From: Eurosta solidaginis
Lineage: Eukaryota > Arthropoda > Insecta > Diptera > Tephritidae
Assembly: GCF_040869045.1 (NCBI RefSeq)
Contig: NC_090321.1
Coordinates: 184,607,596-184,671,595 of the forward strand
Direction: 5' to 3'
Length of the DNA stretch: 64,000 nt
In this document: positions 21,890 through 34,369 of the stretch, piece after piece
How the letters are laid out: each line of letters starts with the position of its first letter
Numbering within the stretch: the stretch's first letter is position 1
The notes under the pieces: generated by a model
The model's database searches: none
Told to the model about the DNA's origin: nothing
The model's input: the letters and a program-made list of their open reading frames with translations, nothing else
Position numbers and translations under genes: made by a program

Positions 21890-22665
21890 ACCTGTCATAG
21901 GACCGTTGGTCACTAACTTGTTACTTTTTTGAAAGCGGATACTTATTTTTAACCCGCTAACCTTTTTGCAACCGGTTACTCTTTTCAACCGGTTACTTTT
22001 TTGGAACAGATTTCTGTTCTTTGAAACCTGTTACTGTTTTTGGAATCATTTTTAACTTTTTTGGAACGGGACTTGTTTGTTTTGTGATCGTTTCTTCTCT
22101 GGAACACGTTTATGGAACTGGTCACTTGATTAGAACCAGTTACTTTTTGGAACTGATTACTTAATTTGGAACCAGTTACTTTATTGGAACAGATTACGTT
22201 TTAAAACCGATTAATTATATGGAGCCAGTTAGTTTCTTGGAACCGGTTACTTTGAGGAGCCCATTATTTTTTTGTAACCGGTTACTTTTGGTGAAGCCCA
22301 GTTTTGTGTGCGTGTGTGTTTTTTTTTTTTAACTAGTCACTTCTGAATTAGGTATCTTTTTGGCTGGCTACCTTTTCGACACCGGTGAACTTTTTTTGGA
22401 ATCGGTTACTTTTTCGGAACCGGTTACTCTTTTTGGAGCCGGTAACTTTTTTTGGAACTGTATACTTGTTTGTAATCGTAACTTTCTTGAAATGCGTTTG
22501 CTCTTATGGGACCCGATAATTTTTTAGAACTGGTTTTTTTTTCGAACTGGTTATCTTTTGATAACGGGTGACTTTTGTTGGAATTGGTTATGTTTTTGGA
22601 AGCGCTTATTTTTGGGAACCGGTTACTTTTTTGAAATCGGCAACTTTTTGGAACTGGACTTTCCA
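21890..22665. repeat. Degenerate GGAACCGGTTACTTTTTT repeat
   Basis: Dozens of diverged copies of an ~18-base unit, GGAACCGGTTACTTTTTT, run almost without a break, interrupted by a T-rich and GTGT patch near 22,310-22,335. The frame at 22,424-22,666 (minus) is a Ser/Lys/Asn-rich translation of the repeat, not a gene. Short relatives lie at 2,335-2,470 and ~10,175-10,228. Confidence 0.85.
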
Positions 22666-24041
22666 CTAGAGATACATTGCCATTGAAAATTTGCAGCCGC
22701 CTTTTAGATCAGGTAAGTATGATATAATTAGCCCTTTTGAGTAGCAACACTAGATTCTGCAGCTTGTACATGAGATATTTTGCCAAGATGCCTAAATGAA
22801 AGTAGTTTGGCACATTTGGTGTAATTGAAGCATCGATGTCGCAAGTTGTTGGGATGTTTCTCTGATATCAAAAATAAATAAAAAGTTAGAAATATGTCTA
22901 AAGCGTATTCAGCATTTTCAATACGCATTTCATTGTTGGCCATTACTTGAACCGAATTTCACTTGGCAGCGGTGCAATGATATGAAATCTAAATGCGTTT
23001 GCATTACACAAATCCTCACGCACATCTGTCGCCAGCCATCGCAATCTATTTAACAGTCTGATCGCCCATTTGGTTTTGAGAAATAGTATTTGCTTATCCG
23101 GCAGGCAAGTAATGGCATAGGTCACTCAAACTATTTGCTTGTCACATGTGACATCCGATCAGTAAATGGCTGACTTACAGCCGAGACCAGCGGCATTATG
23201 ACACATTGACTGACATTTTTCTGAGGCAAATGAATAAGATCACTTTGGTATTTATGAGATTGTTTCTATGTATGTTAGCATGCGTTTTAACGGACATGAT
23301 AGGCAAAAGTCATAGCTAAGGTGCCGTAGCATGGCATCAAGTCAAGCGTAACACGCCACGGAAAAAGCAGCAAGCAAATAAAACAAGCAAACTAAATTTT
23401 TTATTCCTCAAATGTGCACCTAAAAATGCAATAGAATTTCACTTTCTTTTCGATGTTAGCGAAACGGAAAAAATAACTTTTAAGTGCGCGACATCGCTTG
23501 ACTGCTATTGCTATGCCGAGCAGCATAAAGATGAGAAATGTGCTCAGCGAGATTTTAGCTTAAAAAAATAAGCTTGAAGATAACAGAAGTTAAGATAATT
23601 GAACATAAAGCTAAGCACAAAGTAAATTGAATACACAAAACAAAAAACGAGACATTAATGTTTGTATGTATGTATATTTTGTTAAGCTGTGTTACGGTAA
23701 TACTTAACCTACTATGTCACTGTATGTATGTAGCTTAAATTATTGTTTTAGTTGTAACAGCTTAACACCCTTATTTTTGTCCTTCTATATATTCAATGAT
23801 GTTCAGATTGTGCTTTCAAGTTTTTTTAATGGTAATAAAGCATTTACAGAATTTTTCTCAGCTCACTTAAGTACTCATTGCACAGCTCTGCAGGTCATTT
23901 AACCTAGGTATGTAGCTGTGTTGGAGCGTGCGACCAATTGCTAAACGAGCACAAACACATAGCTACAAATAAAAAAAACAGTAAGATTTACGACTCGCTT
24001 AATAGTTCTTTTTGTTTATTTTGCTGCACCATGCTAAAGAA
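22666..24041. other. Non-coding, no gene recognised
   Basis: Frames of 60-71 residues (for example 22,728-22,943 and 22,943-23,125, minus) show no family signature. A host exon too short to recognise cannot be excluded. No transposon ends were found. Confidence 0.4.
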
Positions 24042-25717
24042 AACAAGTAAGGAAGGCTAAGTTCGGGTTTAACCGAACATTACATACTCAGCTGAGAGCT
24101 TTGGAGACAAAATAAGGGAAAATCACCATTTAGCAAAATGAACCTAGGGTAACCCTGGAATGTGTTTGTATGGCATGTGTATCAAATGAAAGGTGTTAAT
24201 GATTATTTAAAACGTAGTGGGCCTTAGTTCTATATCGCAGTAAGGGTGGACCAGAGGTGATTCCAAAATGTGTTTGTACGATATGGGTATCAAATTAAAA
24301 GTATTAATGAGGGTTTTAAAAGGGAGTAGCCCTTAGTTGTATATGTGAAGGCGTTTTCGAGATATCGACCAAAATGTGGACCAGGGTGACCAAGAACATC
24401 TTCTGTAGGGTACCGCTAATTTATTTATATATGTCATACCACGAACAGTATTCCTGCCAAGATTCCAAGGGATTTTGATTACGCCCTGCAGAACTTTTTC
24501 ATTTTCCTCTACTTAATATGGTAGGTGTCACACCCATTTTACAAAGTTTTTTCTAAAGTTATATTTTGCGTCAATAAACCAATCCAAATATCATGTTTCA
24601 TGCCTTTTTTCGTATTTAATATAGAATTATGGCATTTTTTGCATTTTTCGTAATTTTCGATACTGGAAAAGTGGGCGTGGTCATAGTCGGATTTCAGTCA
24701 TATTTTATACCAAGATAAAGTGACTTCAGATAAGTACGTGAACTAAGTTTAGTTAAGATATATCGTTTTTGCGCAAGTTATCGTTTTATCGGCCGAGCGG
24801 AAGGTTAGGCGGTCAACTGTGTATAAAAACTGGACGTGGCTTCAACCGATTTGGCCCATTTTAACAGAAAAAGTTATCGTCATAGAATCTATGTCCGTAC
24901 CAAATTTCACAATGATTGGTAAATTTTTGTTCGACTTATGGCACTAAAAGTATTCTAGACGAATTAAATGAAAAAGAGCGGAGCTACGCCCATTTTAAAA
25001 TTTTCTTTTATCATTGTATTTTGATGCAACATATCATTACTGGAGTGGAATTATGACATAATTTACTTTTATACTTTAAAGATATTAAATTTTTTGTTAA
25101 AATTTGACTTGAAAAAAACATTTTTTTTTTAAAGTGGGCGTTTTGTCATCCGTTTTCGCATTTTTCCTTAGCACACATACAGTAATAGGAGTACCGTTCC
25201 TGCCAAATTTCATCATGATATCTTCAACGACGGCTAAATTACAGCTTGCAAAGCTTTGAAATTACCTTCTTTTAAAAGTGGGCGGTGCCACGCCCATTGT
25301 CCAAAATTTTTCTAATTTTCTATTTTGCGTTATAAGGTCAATGCACCTACCAAGTTCCATCGCTTTATCCGTCTTTGGTAATGAATTATCGCACTTTTTC
25401 GGTTTTTCGAAATTTTCGATATCGAAAAAGTGGGCGTGGTTGTAGTCCGATTTCGTTCATTTTCAATAGCGATCTGAGACTACATACCAAATTTCATCAA
25501 AATACCTCAAAATGTACTCAAGTTATCGTGTTTACAGACGGACGGACAGACGGACGGTCGGACGGACGGACATGGCCAAATGAATTTCTTTTTTCACCCA
25601 GATCATTTTGATATATAGAAGTCTATATCTATCTCGATTAGTTTATGCCGTTACGGATTACCGTTATGCGAACAAAGTTAATATACTCTGTGAGCTCTGC
25701 TCAGCTGAGTATAAAAA
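24042..25717 (-). mobile_element. HINE, long form, both ends present
   Basis: On the plus strand it opens AACAAGTAAGGAAGGC, then the hairpin GTTCGGGTTTAACCGAAC, and closes CTCAGCTGAGTATAAAAA; it is thus inserted in minus orientation. About two minisatellite units follow the hairpin (24,180-24,400). The ~150 bp modules and a (GGAC)n tract at ~25,538-25,571 complete the layout. No coding capacity. Confidence 0.9.
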
Positions 25718-25862
25718 TTAAGATTTGAAGAAAAGTGAATGTATGTACTTTTGCTGAATATTTTACAAAAGATTCAAGCACCGAACTTGTAAAGAAACAG
25801 CGAAGTGCTGAATGCTTGAAATGAAGGCAAGAGTAGAATGGGGATAGATAAATATAGAGAAA
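25718..25862. other. Spacer between two same-strand HINEs
   Basis: 145 bases of unique, AT-rich sequence separating elements of the same family and orientation. Confidence 0.5.
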
Positions 25863-28180
25863 AACAAGCAAGGAAGGCTAAGTTCGGGTGTAACCGAACA
25901 GTACATACTCAGTTCAGAGCTATGGAGACAAAATAAGGGAAAATCACCATGTAGGAAAATGAACCTAGGGTAACCCTGGAATGTGTTTGTACGATATGGG
26001 TATGAAATGAAAAGGGTGGTAATGAGTATTGAGTATTTTAAAAGGGAGTGGGCCTTAGTTCTATATGTGGACGCCTTTTCCAGATATCGCCATAAAGGTG
26101 GACCAGGGGTGACTCTAGAATGCGTTTGTACGATATGGGTATCAAATGAAAGATGGTAATGAATATTTTAAAAGGGAGTGGGCCTTAGTTCTATACGTGG
26201 ATGCCATTTCCAGATATCGCTTTAAAGTGGACCAGGGGTAACTCTAGAATGTGTTTGTACGATATGGGTATCAAGTTAAAGGTATTAATGAGGGTTTTAA
26301 AGGGAGTGGTTGTAGTTGTGTATGTGAAGGCGTTTTCCAGATATCGACCAAAATGTGGACCAGGGTGACCCAGAAAATCATCTGTCGGGTACTGCTAATT
26401 TACTTATATATGCAATACCACGAACAGTATTCCTGCCAAGATTCAAGGGCTTTTGATTTCGCCCTGCAGAACTTTTTCATTTTCTTCCATTTAATACGGT
26501 AGGTGTCACACCCATTTTACAAATTTTTTTTCTAAACTTATATTTTTCGTCAATAAACCAATCCAATTACCATGTTTCATCCCTTTTTTCGTATTTGGTA
26601 TAGAATTATGGCATTTTTTTTTTTTCATTTTTCGTAATTTTTGATATCGAAAAAGTGGGCGTGGTCATAGTCGGATTTCGGCCATTTTTTATACCAATAC
26701 AAAGTGAGTTCAGATAATTAATGAGCTGAGTTTAATAAAGATATTTATCGATTTTTGCTCAAGTTATCGTGTTAACGGCCGAGCGGAAGGACAGGCGGTC
26801 GACTGTGTATAAAAACTGGGCGTCCCTTCAACCGATTTCGCCTTTTTTCACAGGAAACACTTATCGTCCTAGAGTCTAAGTCCCTACCAAATTTCACAAG
26901 GATTGGTAAATTTTTATTCGACTTATGGCATTAAAAGTATCCTAGACAAATTAAATGAAAATGGGCGGAGCCACGCCCTTTTTGAAATTTTCTTTTATTT
27001 TAGTATTTTGTTGCATCATATCATTACTGGAGTTGAATGTTGACATAATTTACTTATATACTGTAAAGATATTAACATTTTTTAACTTTAAAAACATTTT
27101 TTTTAAGTGGGCGGGGTCGGTCTCCGATTTTGCTAATTTGGTAGTAGTGCAGTTTACGGTACCCACCCTAAAGATGGGCCAAGATTTTCGAGTGAGGTAT
27201 CAAAAGACGCGTATTAATCCCGAGAGCAATAATCCGGAGATATTTGCAGTTGAAGTTGGCGATTTTAATGTGGTTGTAGTTGTATTTGTACCCACAAAAA
27301 AAATTGTCCATCACCATAGCGGTAGCCAAGTCTATACCACACACCCGGACTTGGCATAGCGTAGCCCAGGGTTCTTTTTTATAAGCGCGGCCGAAGGCCG
27401 CCAACGCAGAAAGGTGTTCTGCACAAAAATACTATGGGTCGCACCCCCGGTTTTTGAGGGACCCGCGGGTCTTTTTTCGGTTTTTCGTTAATATCTTTTG
27501 AACGGGTAAAAAAAAGTTAACTTCCGCTTTCGGATTCTTGATCTAGACGTGAATACGCGTCTTTTGATACCTCACTCGAAAATCTTGGCACAAATTTCGG
27601 TGGGTACCGTAAACTACGCTATTACCGCTAATTTTTATTAAGCACGCATATAGTAATAGGAGTAACGTTCCTGCCAAATTTCATCATGATATCTTCAACG
27701 ACTGCCAAATTACAGCTTGCAAAACTTCTAAATTACCTTCTTTTAAAAGTGGTCGGTGCCATGCCCATTGTCCAAAAGTTCACTAATTTTCTTTTCTGCA
27801 TCATAAGTTCAACTCACCTACCAAGTTTCATCGCTTTATCAGTGTTTGGTAATGAATTATCGCACTTTTTCGATTTTTCGAAATTTTCGATATCGAAAAA
27901 GTAGGCGTGTTTATAGTCCGATATCGTTCATTTTAAATAGCGATCTGAGATGAGTGCCCAGGAACCTACGTACCAAATTTCATGAAGATGCCTCAAAATT
28001 TACTCAAGTTATCGTGTTAATGGACGGACGAACATGGCTCAATCAAATTTTTTTTCGATACTGATGATTTTGATATATGGAAGTCTATATCTATATCGAT
28101 TCCATTATACCTGTACAACCAACCGTTATCCAATCAAAGCTAATATACTCTGTGAGCTCTGCTCAACTGAGTATAAAAAA
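25863..28180 (-). mobile_element. HINE, long form, with nested DNA transposon
   Basis: It opens AACAAGCAAGGAAGGC with hairpin GTTCGGGTGTAACCGAAC and closes CTCAACTGAGTATAAAAAA. Three minisatellite units occur at ~26,000-26,390. A 487-bp element with its own target duplication interrupts it at 27,140-27,626. Without that insert the HINE is ~1.8 kb. Confidence 0.9.
27140..27626. mobile_element. Non-autonomous TIR transposon nested in HINE (487 bp, 8-bp TSD)
   Basis: The ends are GGTAGTAGTGCAGTTTACGG on the left and, reverse-complemented, GGTAATAGCGTAGTTTACGG on the right. The inverted repeats stay alignable for ~76 bases (through ACGCGTATT). GCTAATTT is duplicated exactly at 27,132-27,139 and 27,627-27,634, and other HINE copies show the uninterrupted sequence. 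There is no transposase. An 8-bp duplication fits hAT, P or Merlin; a GG start favours Merlin slightly, but I do not assign it. The frames at 26,955-27,359 and 27,168-27,404 cross its border and are artefacts. Confidence 0.9.
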
Positions 28181-29698
28181 CAGGAAAAGAATTGTTTGAG
28201 ATATGATGTGAAGATAATGTAATTCCCTGCACTGTTTAAGGCGCCCTGGAATATAACAAAGCAAAATTGTGTCAAATACGCTTTTATTGACGAAGGCTTA
28301 TGTTGACTGGTAAGGACCTCATAGAGACTGAATCTGTCCATAGTGCGTATCAAAGATATAAGCCAAATTATTTATCGATGTAAGCTCATAGATGTTATAA
28401 AGGGTATATAGATGAATAATGTTTGGCTTTCACTCTGCCGAATTTGACTACAGACTTGGCTATATCATGAAAAGGGCTTATCATACAAAGTTAAATGCGC
28501 TTTGCCGTCCGTTTTGAAAACCAGCATATGTAATCTGCAGCATAAGGTTGCATGGGAAAACAACTTCTGACAGCATTCATCATAGAAAGTTTGTGTTATA
28601 CCGAGGGACCCGCTATCAACCCTAATTAAACTGTCTTTTTAGCTGGATAAGGAACCGTCTCTAGCTGTCACTAAAATAAGTTTGTCAATAAAGCAAAACA
28701 CCAGAAATCTCACATAGATGCTCACTTAAGTCTTACCTCAAACAAAGCAACAAAACCTGCACTTGAGTTTAATTTAACTAATTTTCACCTACACCGCCGT
28801 CGTATGCCGGGTAAAGAACATCAGTCACTTAATTAAGTATACTAAGTCGATTGACTTGTATCAGCTTAACAGATGCATGGGAAAGGCCTTTGCTCATGCA
28901 CTTCATGGCTTAGTGGTATATTCTAATAATGGTATTCAAAACGAACCTGTAAAAGTTTCAGCTTTTTATTTTAAAGAGGTGTTTCATAGCGACCTAATTT
29001 TTCCGTACAAATCGTATTTGAGTTTATTTAAATAGTCCACCAAAGCTCTAGCCGAATAAAATTTCTAGCAAAACAAATTCTTACAGGAACTTGAAAAGTC
29101 TAGAAAAAAGGTCTGGGGAGACTGTCTGCTATGCTGACTAGTGATTTGCGTACATGAGGTTGAGCCCTCGTACACTCTTTATAAAAACTTGGAAAGTCTC
29201 CATCCCGTTTTAATGGAAAAAGAAGGTTGCATTGAGCCACCTCTAGACATTAAAATAAAAAACTGAAATTTGAACAGGCCATCTTATTGGCTGTCCTTAC
29301 CAAAATGCCAAAAATAAAAATTCTTCTTTTGTTGGCCCACCCTAATACTTATATCATTATTAGTGCTTTCATTTCTTTAGCTTCTTGCGATATTTCTTTA
29401 TCACTTTGCTGAGCCATTTCTAATTTGTATTTTATTTCTTTGCCATAAGTCTCACAATATTTTTATACGACAAGGAAGTGCTTCACGAAAAACTTGTTCT
29501 ACGTCATGGAAGCCATGGCTTGTGGGAGGTGTTGCATCATAAAAAGGGAAAAAATCATGTTTTCATTCCAATTGACTTTGTAAATGGATATGTAGGAAGA
29601 CGTAAATATATTCACCAAATGAGTGCGTTCAACAATATCCTAATTTCAAAAAAAGATGTGGCATAGGATGATAATGTTCAATTTTTAGAATTTAATTT
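28181..29698. other. Non-coding, nothing firm recognised
   Basis: A short string near 28,308-28,350 (AGGACCTCATAGAGACTG, TCTGTCCATAGTG) resembles the reverse complement of the RNase-H-type LINE 3' end and may be another remnant. A 62-residue plus frame at 29,478-29,666 has no recognisable features. Confidence 0.4.
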
Positions 29699-30197
29699 AC
29701 TTACTTAATTGGCGCTAACTGTTTAAACGGCTATGGCCGTCCAACAAAGCGCGCCAGTCACTCCTTCTCTCTGCTAACTGGCGCCAATTGGTCACACCAA
29801 GGGCATTTAAATCGTTTTTCACCTGGTCCTTCGAACGGAGTGCGCCCGCCCTCTATCTGTGCTCCCATAGGCGGGTTCCGATAGAAACACTTTCTTTGCC
29901 GGAGTGTCATCTTTCATTCGCATAACATGGCCTAGCCAGCGCAGCCGCTGCGTTTTAATTCGCTGGACTATGTTGATGTCTGCGTATAGCTCGTACAGCT
30001 CATCGTTAAATCTTCTTCGGTACTCGCCATCGCCAACGCGTAGAGGTCCATAAATCTTTCGAAGAACTTTCATCTCGAACACTCCCAGAGTCGTTTCATG
30101 TGATGTTGTCATGATCCATGCTTCTGCACCATATAGCAGAGGACGGGAACGCTAAGTGGCTTGTAGAGTATGGTTTTCTTTTGCCGAGAGAGGGCAA
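29699..30197 (-). pseudogene. LINE with (TAAG)n tail, 5'-truncated reverse transcriptase C-terminus
   Basis: The minus-strand frame 30,112-29,819 encodes VFEMKVLRKIYGPLRVGDGE, then RLRWLGHVMRM and DDTPAKKVFLSEP. This is the C-terminal tail typical of many insect non-LTR reverse transcriptases. Upstream, KKTILYKPL and YGAEAW lie in two frames, so there is a frameshift near 30,145. The 3' end reads GGCGCCAATTAAGTAAG (minus). The catalytic domain is missing through 5' truncation. The plus-strand copy at 48,297-48,529 has the same 3' end. Clade not assigned. Confidence 0.85.
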
Positions 30198-31770
30198 ACG
30201 AGAACTTAGTTTACTTCTACAAATAATTTAGTAATTGTTGTTGTTATTAGAATTTAAGCTAAGGGCTTTTATTTGTCACTTTTGACACAAAAATAATATT
30301 GTTTTTCTTCTTTTTTTTTTTCAAAAAACTTTTGTAAAACTGGACACATTCGGAAAATGCAAAAAAATATATATACAGTGCGAGACACTTTCATTTTAAA
30401 TGAGTTAATACGCTTGCGGTGAAAGAGTCTAGAAGAAGTATATAAAAAGTAAGAGTGCGGCTTTTAGAAATACATCATAAATCAAAGCTACTACAACATA
30501 ATTATGCCTTCAATGAACCTTGCCACAATTACCACACTGCCACCATACTATTGATATAACAACAGAATTATGATTGATCGATTAATTTGACATTTACAGC
30601 TCAACAATCGACATACAAGTCGGATATGCAACGCTTTTAGTAGCTCATCGAAAAAAGCCCTGGAATAAAAAAAACTACGTAATTTACAAAAGAAGCACTT
30701 CTAAAGCCTATAATTTATTATCTAATAACTTCAAAATTACACAATTTTTACACCAAGTCACCGTGTGCATGTAAAACAAATTAAATTTTCCATTGCAAAA
30801 GTGAAAATTTATGAACGCGCAAACATTAATTTTGTGTAATATTACAACATTGGTATGTGAATAGCCTAAATCAAACATGGCTTTAAATCAACCAAATTTG
30901 TAAATAATATCTGCAGGGCCTTACAACCGCTTAGTGCAGTTAGATATTAGTTAGCTGATACGTGTCGCAGTGAAAAATGATGTTAATCAAATTTCAAACA
31001 AGTTTAACTAAGCGAAGTTATAATCCAAAAGCCTGTGGTAAAAAAAACTATATCCAAAAAAAACGTGATTAATTTATACAGCTAAAAGACGAATATAAGG
31101 AAAAATCATATAAAATGCAACACTTTCACTAAGTATGCGGAAAAAATAAAAAAACAAAAAAAACCGACAAATTTATTACATTAAATTGCCACGACCTTAA
31201 CTCCCAGATTAGGTATGTGTGTATGCTTTAGTATATGAAATTTGTGAATACATGATTCTGGTACTCTATAATCAACTATTTTTTAACTTAAAAACAAAAT
31301 TTTAAAATATTTTTGGTTGGTGTTGTTCATTGCCTGCAAGTAAGACGGGAAAATTATATAACCGAAAAAGTACTAATATCTTACAAAACCAAATTCGATT
31401 AGTCAACGATGAAAGCACTCAGGGGTAGATAACAAATGGTTGACATAAAAATAACTTCAAAGCAACAAAAAACGTTCCGTTGATGAATATGTTAAGTTTA
31501 CACAGTTCATGTATGAATTGATATGCATGATTGGAGAAATGGCAATACGTGTGGCAATTAATCATCCCTTTGAGTGTAAGATTTATGCGTTTATTGCTTA
31601 GACAAGCCCACTAAAAATTTAACAACGATATAATTTAAAACTATAAAAACTAAATTCATGAATAGCTGGATAGGATGCTCGTTTTCGCAGACAATAAACA
31701 ATTAATAATTTATACTGATAATTAAAAATTGTGTTCGTAATATATTTTTATTATATATATGTAAACTAAC
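30198..31770. other. AT-rich non-coding stretch
   Basis: No frame above ~60 residues with any signature, no repeat of note and no RNA gene seen. Confidence 0.5.
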
Positions 31771-32577
31771 AGACCCGGCAGACGTTGTTCTGAGCTTAAC
31801 TTGGTCTATCTGCATATATTTTAATAAGCTTTTTCCGTCTAACTCTGGCCTACCACCACCCCTCTTCACTTTTTCCTGATCCTGTTATTCACTCCTCCCT
31901 CCGTTTTTCTCGCTTCATCTATCTCCATATTCGTCTCATTCTATTTCTTTCTCAGTATCCTTCTCTCACGTTCTTCTCATTCTTCTTCATCCCTTATTGC
32001 CTGTCCCAGAGGGTGGTATGTATTTTGTTCCAGCCCCAGTCCCAGCCCCCCTCCGAGTCTCAGTCCCACTCCTAGTCCGAATCCCAGTCCCAGTCCGTCT
32101 CTGGTCTACTTCCCGGAAAAAAGGATCGTAAATACTAATATAGGCAAATTTATATACCAAATTTCAGGCAAATCGAATAGGACGTATGTAAATAGGTATG
32201 TGGGTATTATTAATTCATGTCTCTATTTCGTCTTCGCATGCATATTTATCAGTTTTGACAAGTTGATGCGACTAAATCGAATATCACAATGAAAACTACT
32301 TTAAAGCTCTCAGCAACAGCTTTCATTTCATATCCATATTACCCACACATTCTAGGGGTATCCGCGTTTTGGTCTATATCTTGAGACCCTAGTTACCAAG
32401 CGATATAATATATTACTCTGTACTAAAGCACTCATCAACAGCTTTCATTTGATATCCATATTATATAAACACATTTTAGGGGTACCCGGCTCCACGTTTG
32501 AACAAAATCGACCGACGCATCTCTCAAACACCGGCGACCAACTAACACACATTTTAGCTTTCCTTTTATATATATAG
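31771..32577 (+). mobile_element. Unclassified interspersed element
   Basis: It begins with AGACCCGGCAGACGTTGTTC and ends with ACCGGCGACCAACTAACACA, then TTTTATATATATAGATT. I recognise these boundaries from a widespread insect repeat of uncertain class. Inside are a CT-rich part (31,845-32,000), a CAGTCCCAG-type run (32,028-32,105) and two ~122 bp units. The units carry TTTCATTTGATATCCATATT and ACACATTTTAGGGGTA, clearly similar to the HINE minisatellite unit. No coding sequence. Confidence 0.5.
32028..32105. repeat. Degenerate CCCAGTCCCAGT simple repeat
   Basis: CAGCCCCAGTCCCAGCCCC and related hexamer units, about 75 bases, inside the element at 31,771-32,577. Confidence 0.75.
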
Positions 32578-33394
32578 ATTTTTATTTTTTACACTTCACT
32601 ATAATATTAAAACGAAATGCAGATATTCCTTGCTTTTGAAATTCGGCTTAAAAATTGCACATGGAACAACTAAAGACTCCCCTGAATTAAAAAAAAATGT
32701 CTTAGTACTTTTAAATCGCGAGTCCCCTCAGAAACTCAGGGTCCGGGGGTAATCCCCCTTCCTCCCCCCCTCTCTCTCGCCGTGCCTGGTGATGTGCTAT
32801 ACTTAATATCATTCGCTATAATATTTTTTATTGATAAGCACGTTGTTTAATTAAACACCAACCAATTACACGGAAGTATATCCGCACCACCTGAAAATAT
32901 GAGTGCCGGTGCGTATACGTAACATTTTGTTATTACGCATAAACATATAAAAAAATGTGCAATAAAATAATAGTGCGACTATAAACTGAGATATAACCTA
33001 TCCTATATTTCAAGTTAGATCAAACTACACACGGGGTGCAAAATAAATTCAAAGGCGGTTCAGTAGTTTAGGTATCCATCGCGGACAAATAATATTGAAC
33101 AGATACTGAAGCGACATTCGTGACCCCCAAAAAAATTAAGCTATGCTGAATACCAACTCATACATCCACGTTGGTGCACTCTAGGCAACGTAAGCGGTAG
33201 TCAACCCATGCGAGACTTCAAGTCGTCAAAAAAGGTGGTGAAGTGCTTCAGTACGTTGAGGTGAATACTCTTAATGGAGTCAGTGAATACGGTAAAATCC
33301 GTGAACCCCGTTATTTATAGAGGCTGGTTGATGTGACGACAATTGGTAAAGGCGCAGGGATGGCGGTGAGTTTTACACAATTGCTGAATAGAGT
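32578..33394. other. Non-coding, nothing recognised
   Basis: It contains a C/T-rich patch at ~32,745-32,785 and ordinary AT-rich sequence. No gene or clear repeat boundary. Confidence 0.4.
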
Positions 33395-33651
33395 GAATTT
33401 CAATAATGGTCGTGCTCATTTCAATTTTTCTTACAAATTGGCGGGACAGGATCACTGAGATCTTTTCATAGCAGAGGTACACTCGGATTGCTGCCAAACA
33501 ATGCTGAGGGCTGACCACGTTAGACAAATTTTCTTCTAAATGAAAAAAAACTGTTTTCTAAAATTTTGATGTTGCTGTACCCGAGGCGTGAACCCAGGAT
33601 CTTCGGTGTGGTAGGCGGAGCACATTACCATCACACCAAGGCAGCCACGGT
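33395..33651 (-). mobile_element. tRNA-headed SINE, older diverged copy
   Basis: Read on the minus strand it starts CCGTGGCTGCCTTGGTGTGA (box A region). CCTGGGTTCACGCCTCGGG (box B region) follows ~45 bases later. The body then matches the SINE at 57,603-57,966 through TTAGAAGAAAATTTGTCTAA and TTTGGCA to GAGCACGAC. It has no clear tail or target duplication, in keeping with greater age. Confidence 0.8.
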
Positions 33652-33959
33652 AAGCCGTCTTAAGTTTATAAGCCGGTAAATGGGTAAATGTGGCCTTCAG
33701 CGAACACGCTCGCAACTGGCGAACCCAGAGGAAGTACACTTTCAATATCTCCAACAACTTCGGCTGCAGAATAAACTGATTAGGGCACCATACACTGATT
33801 GATGACATATGTACATGTATGTCGAGCATGGCCCCTGCCTCATTATACCACCAGCCATCGAAGGTATTTTCTACATCACAATGGACCAACGGGTAAATAG
33901 AAACCGAGCAATTGCTTTTGCTTTAACTTTCAGACCATTAGCTCGAATTTTCATATTTC
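33652..33959. other. Unassigned sequence with open minus frame
   Basis: A 117-residue minus frame (33,889-33,536) begins here and runs into the SINE. Its first ~75 residues (MVHCDVENTFDGWWYNEAG...) look less AT-biased than surrounding frames. I recognise no domain, and the remainder is SINE read-through. It could be a fragment of an unidentified element. Confidence 0.25.
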
Positions 33960-34350
33960 CTATTACATAAATCAGTCGATATATTTTAGCTAAGAAATCG
34001 GTATTTTTTCAATAACAAATCGCTAGCTTTTCCAGTAATAAAATGAAAGCATATCGTTGATTTGCCGATTATAAACCGACAACTTTAAGATAACAGTTTC
34101 TGTCGATAGCAAGTCGATAACCAACTAATAACATACCGCTAACAAGCCCAAACACTTTTCGTATTCATGAATGAATTTTTCAAACCCTGCTAATATCATC
34201 CCGAAATATTTGCTAATACTATCCCAAACTATCTGGATATAGTATCAAATTGTTCCTCAGTATATTCTCAAAATTATTTCAAAACAATACCAAAAAAAAT
34301 GCCAAAAAATTCTAAAATGATCTCGAAACCAACTTAAAATATTCCGCTTT
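33960..34350. repeat. ATCGATAA repeat passing into ATCCCGAAATA repeat
   Basis: 33,960-34,140 has GATAACAAGTCGATAACC-type units. 34,150-34,350 has TATCATCCCGAAATATTTG, TATCCCAAAC and GATCTCGAAACC units like the block at 41,990-42,960. The two degenerate repeat types abut. Confidence 0.65.
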
Positions 34351-34369
34351 TATTCCTATATTACATAAA

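Noticed and set aside
26955..27359. 134-residue frame spanning HINE and nested element
   Set aside because: It crosses a transposon insertion border with a target duplication, so it cannot be an old coding sequence.
33315..33527. 70-residue minus-strand frame
   Set aside because: Read-through of the older SINE copy.
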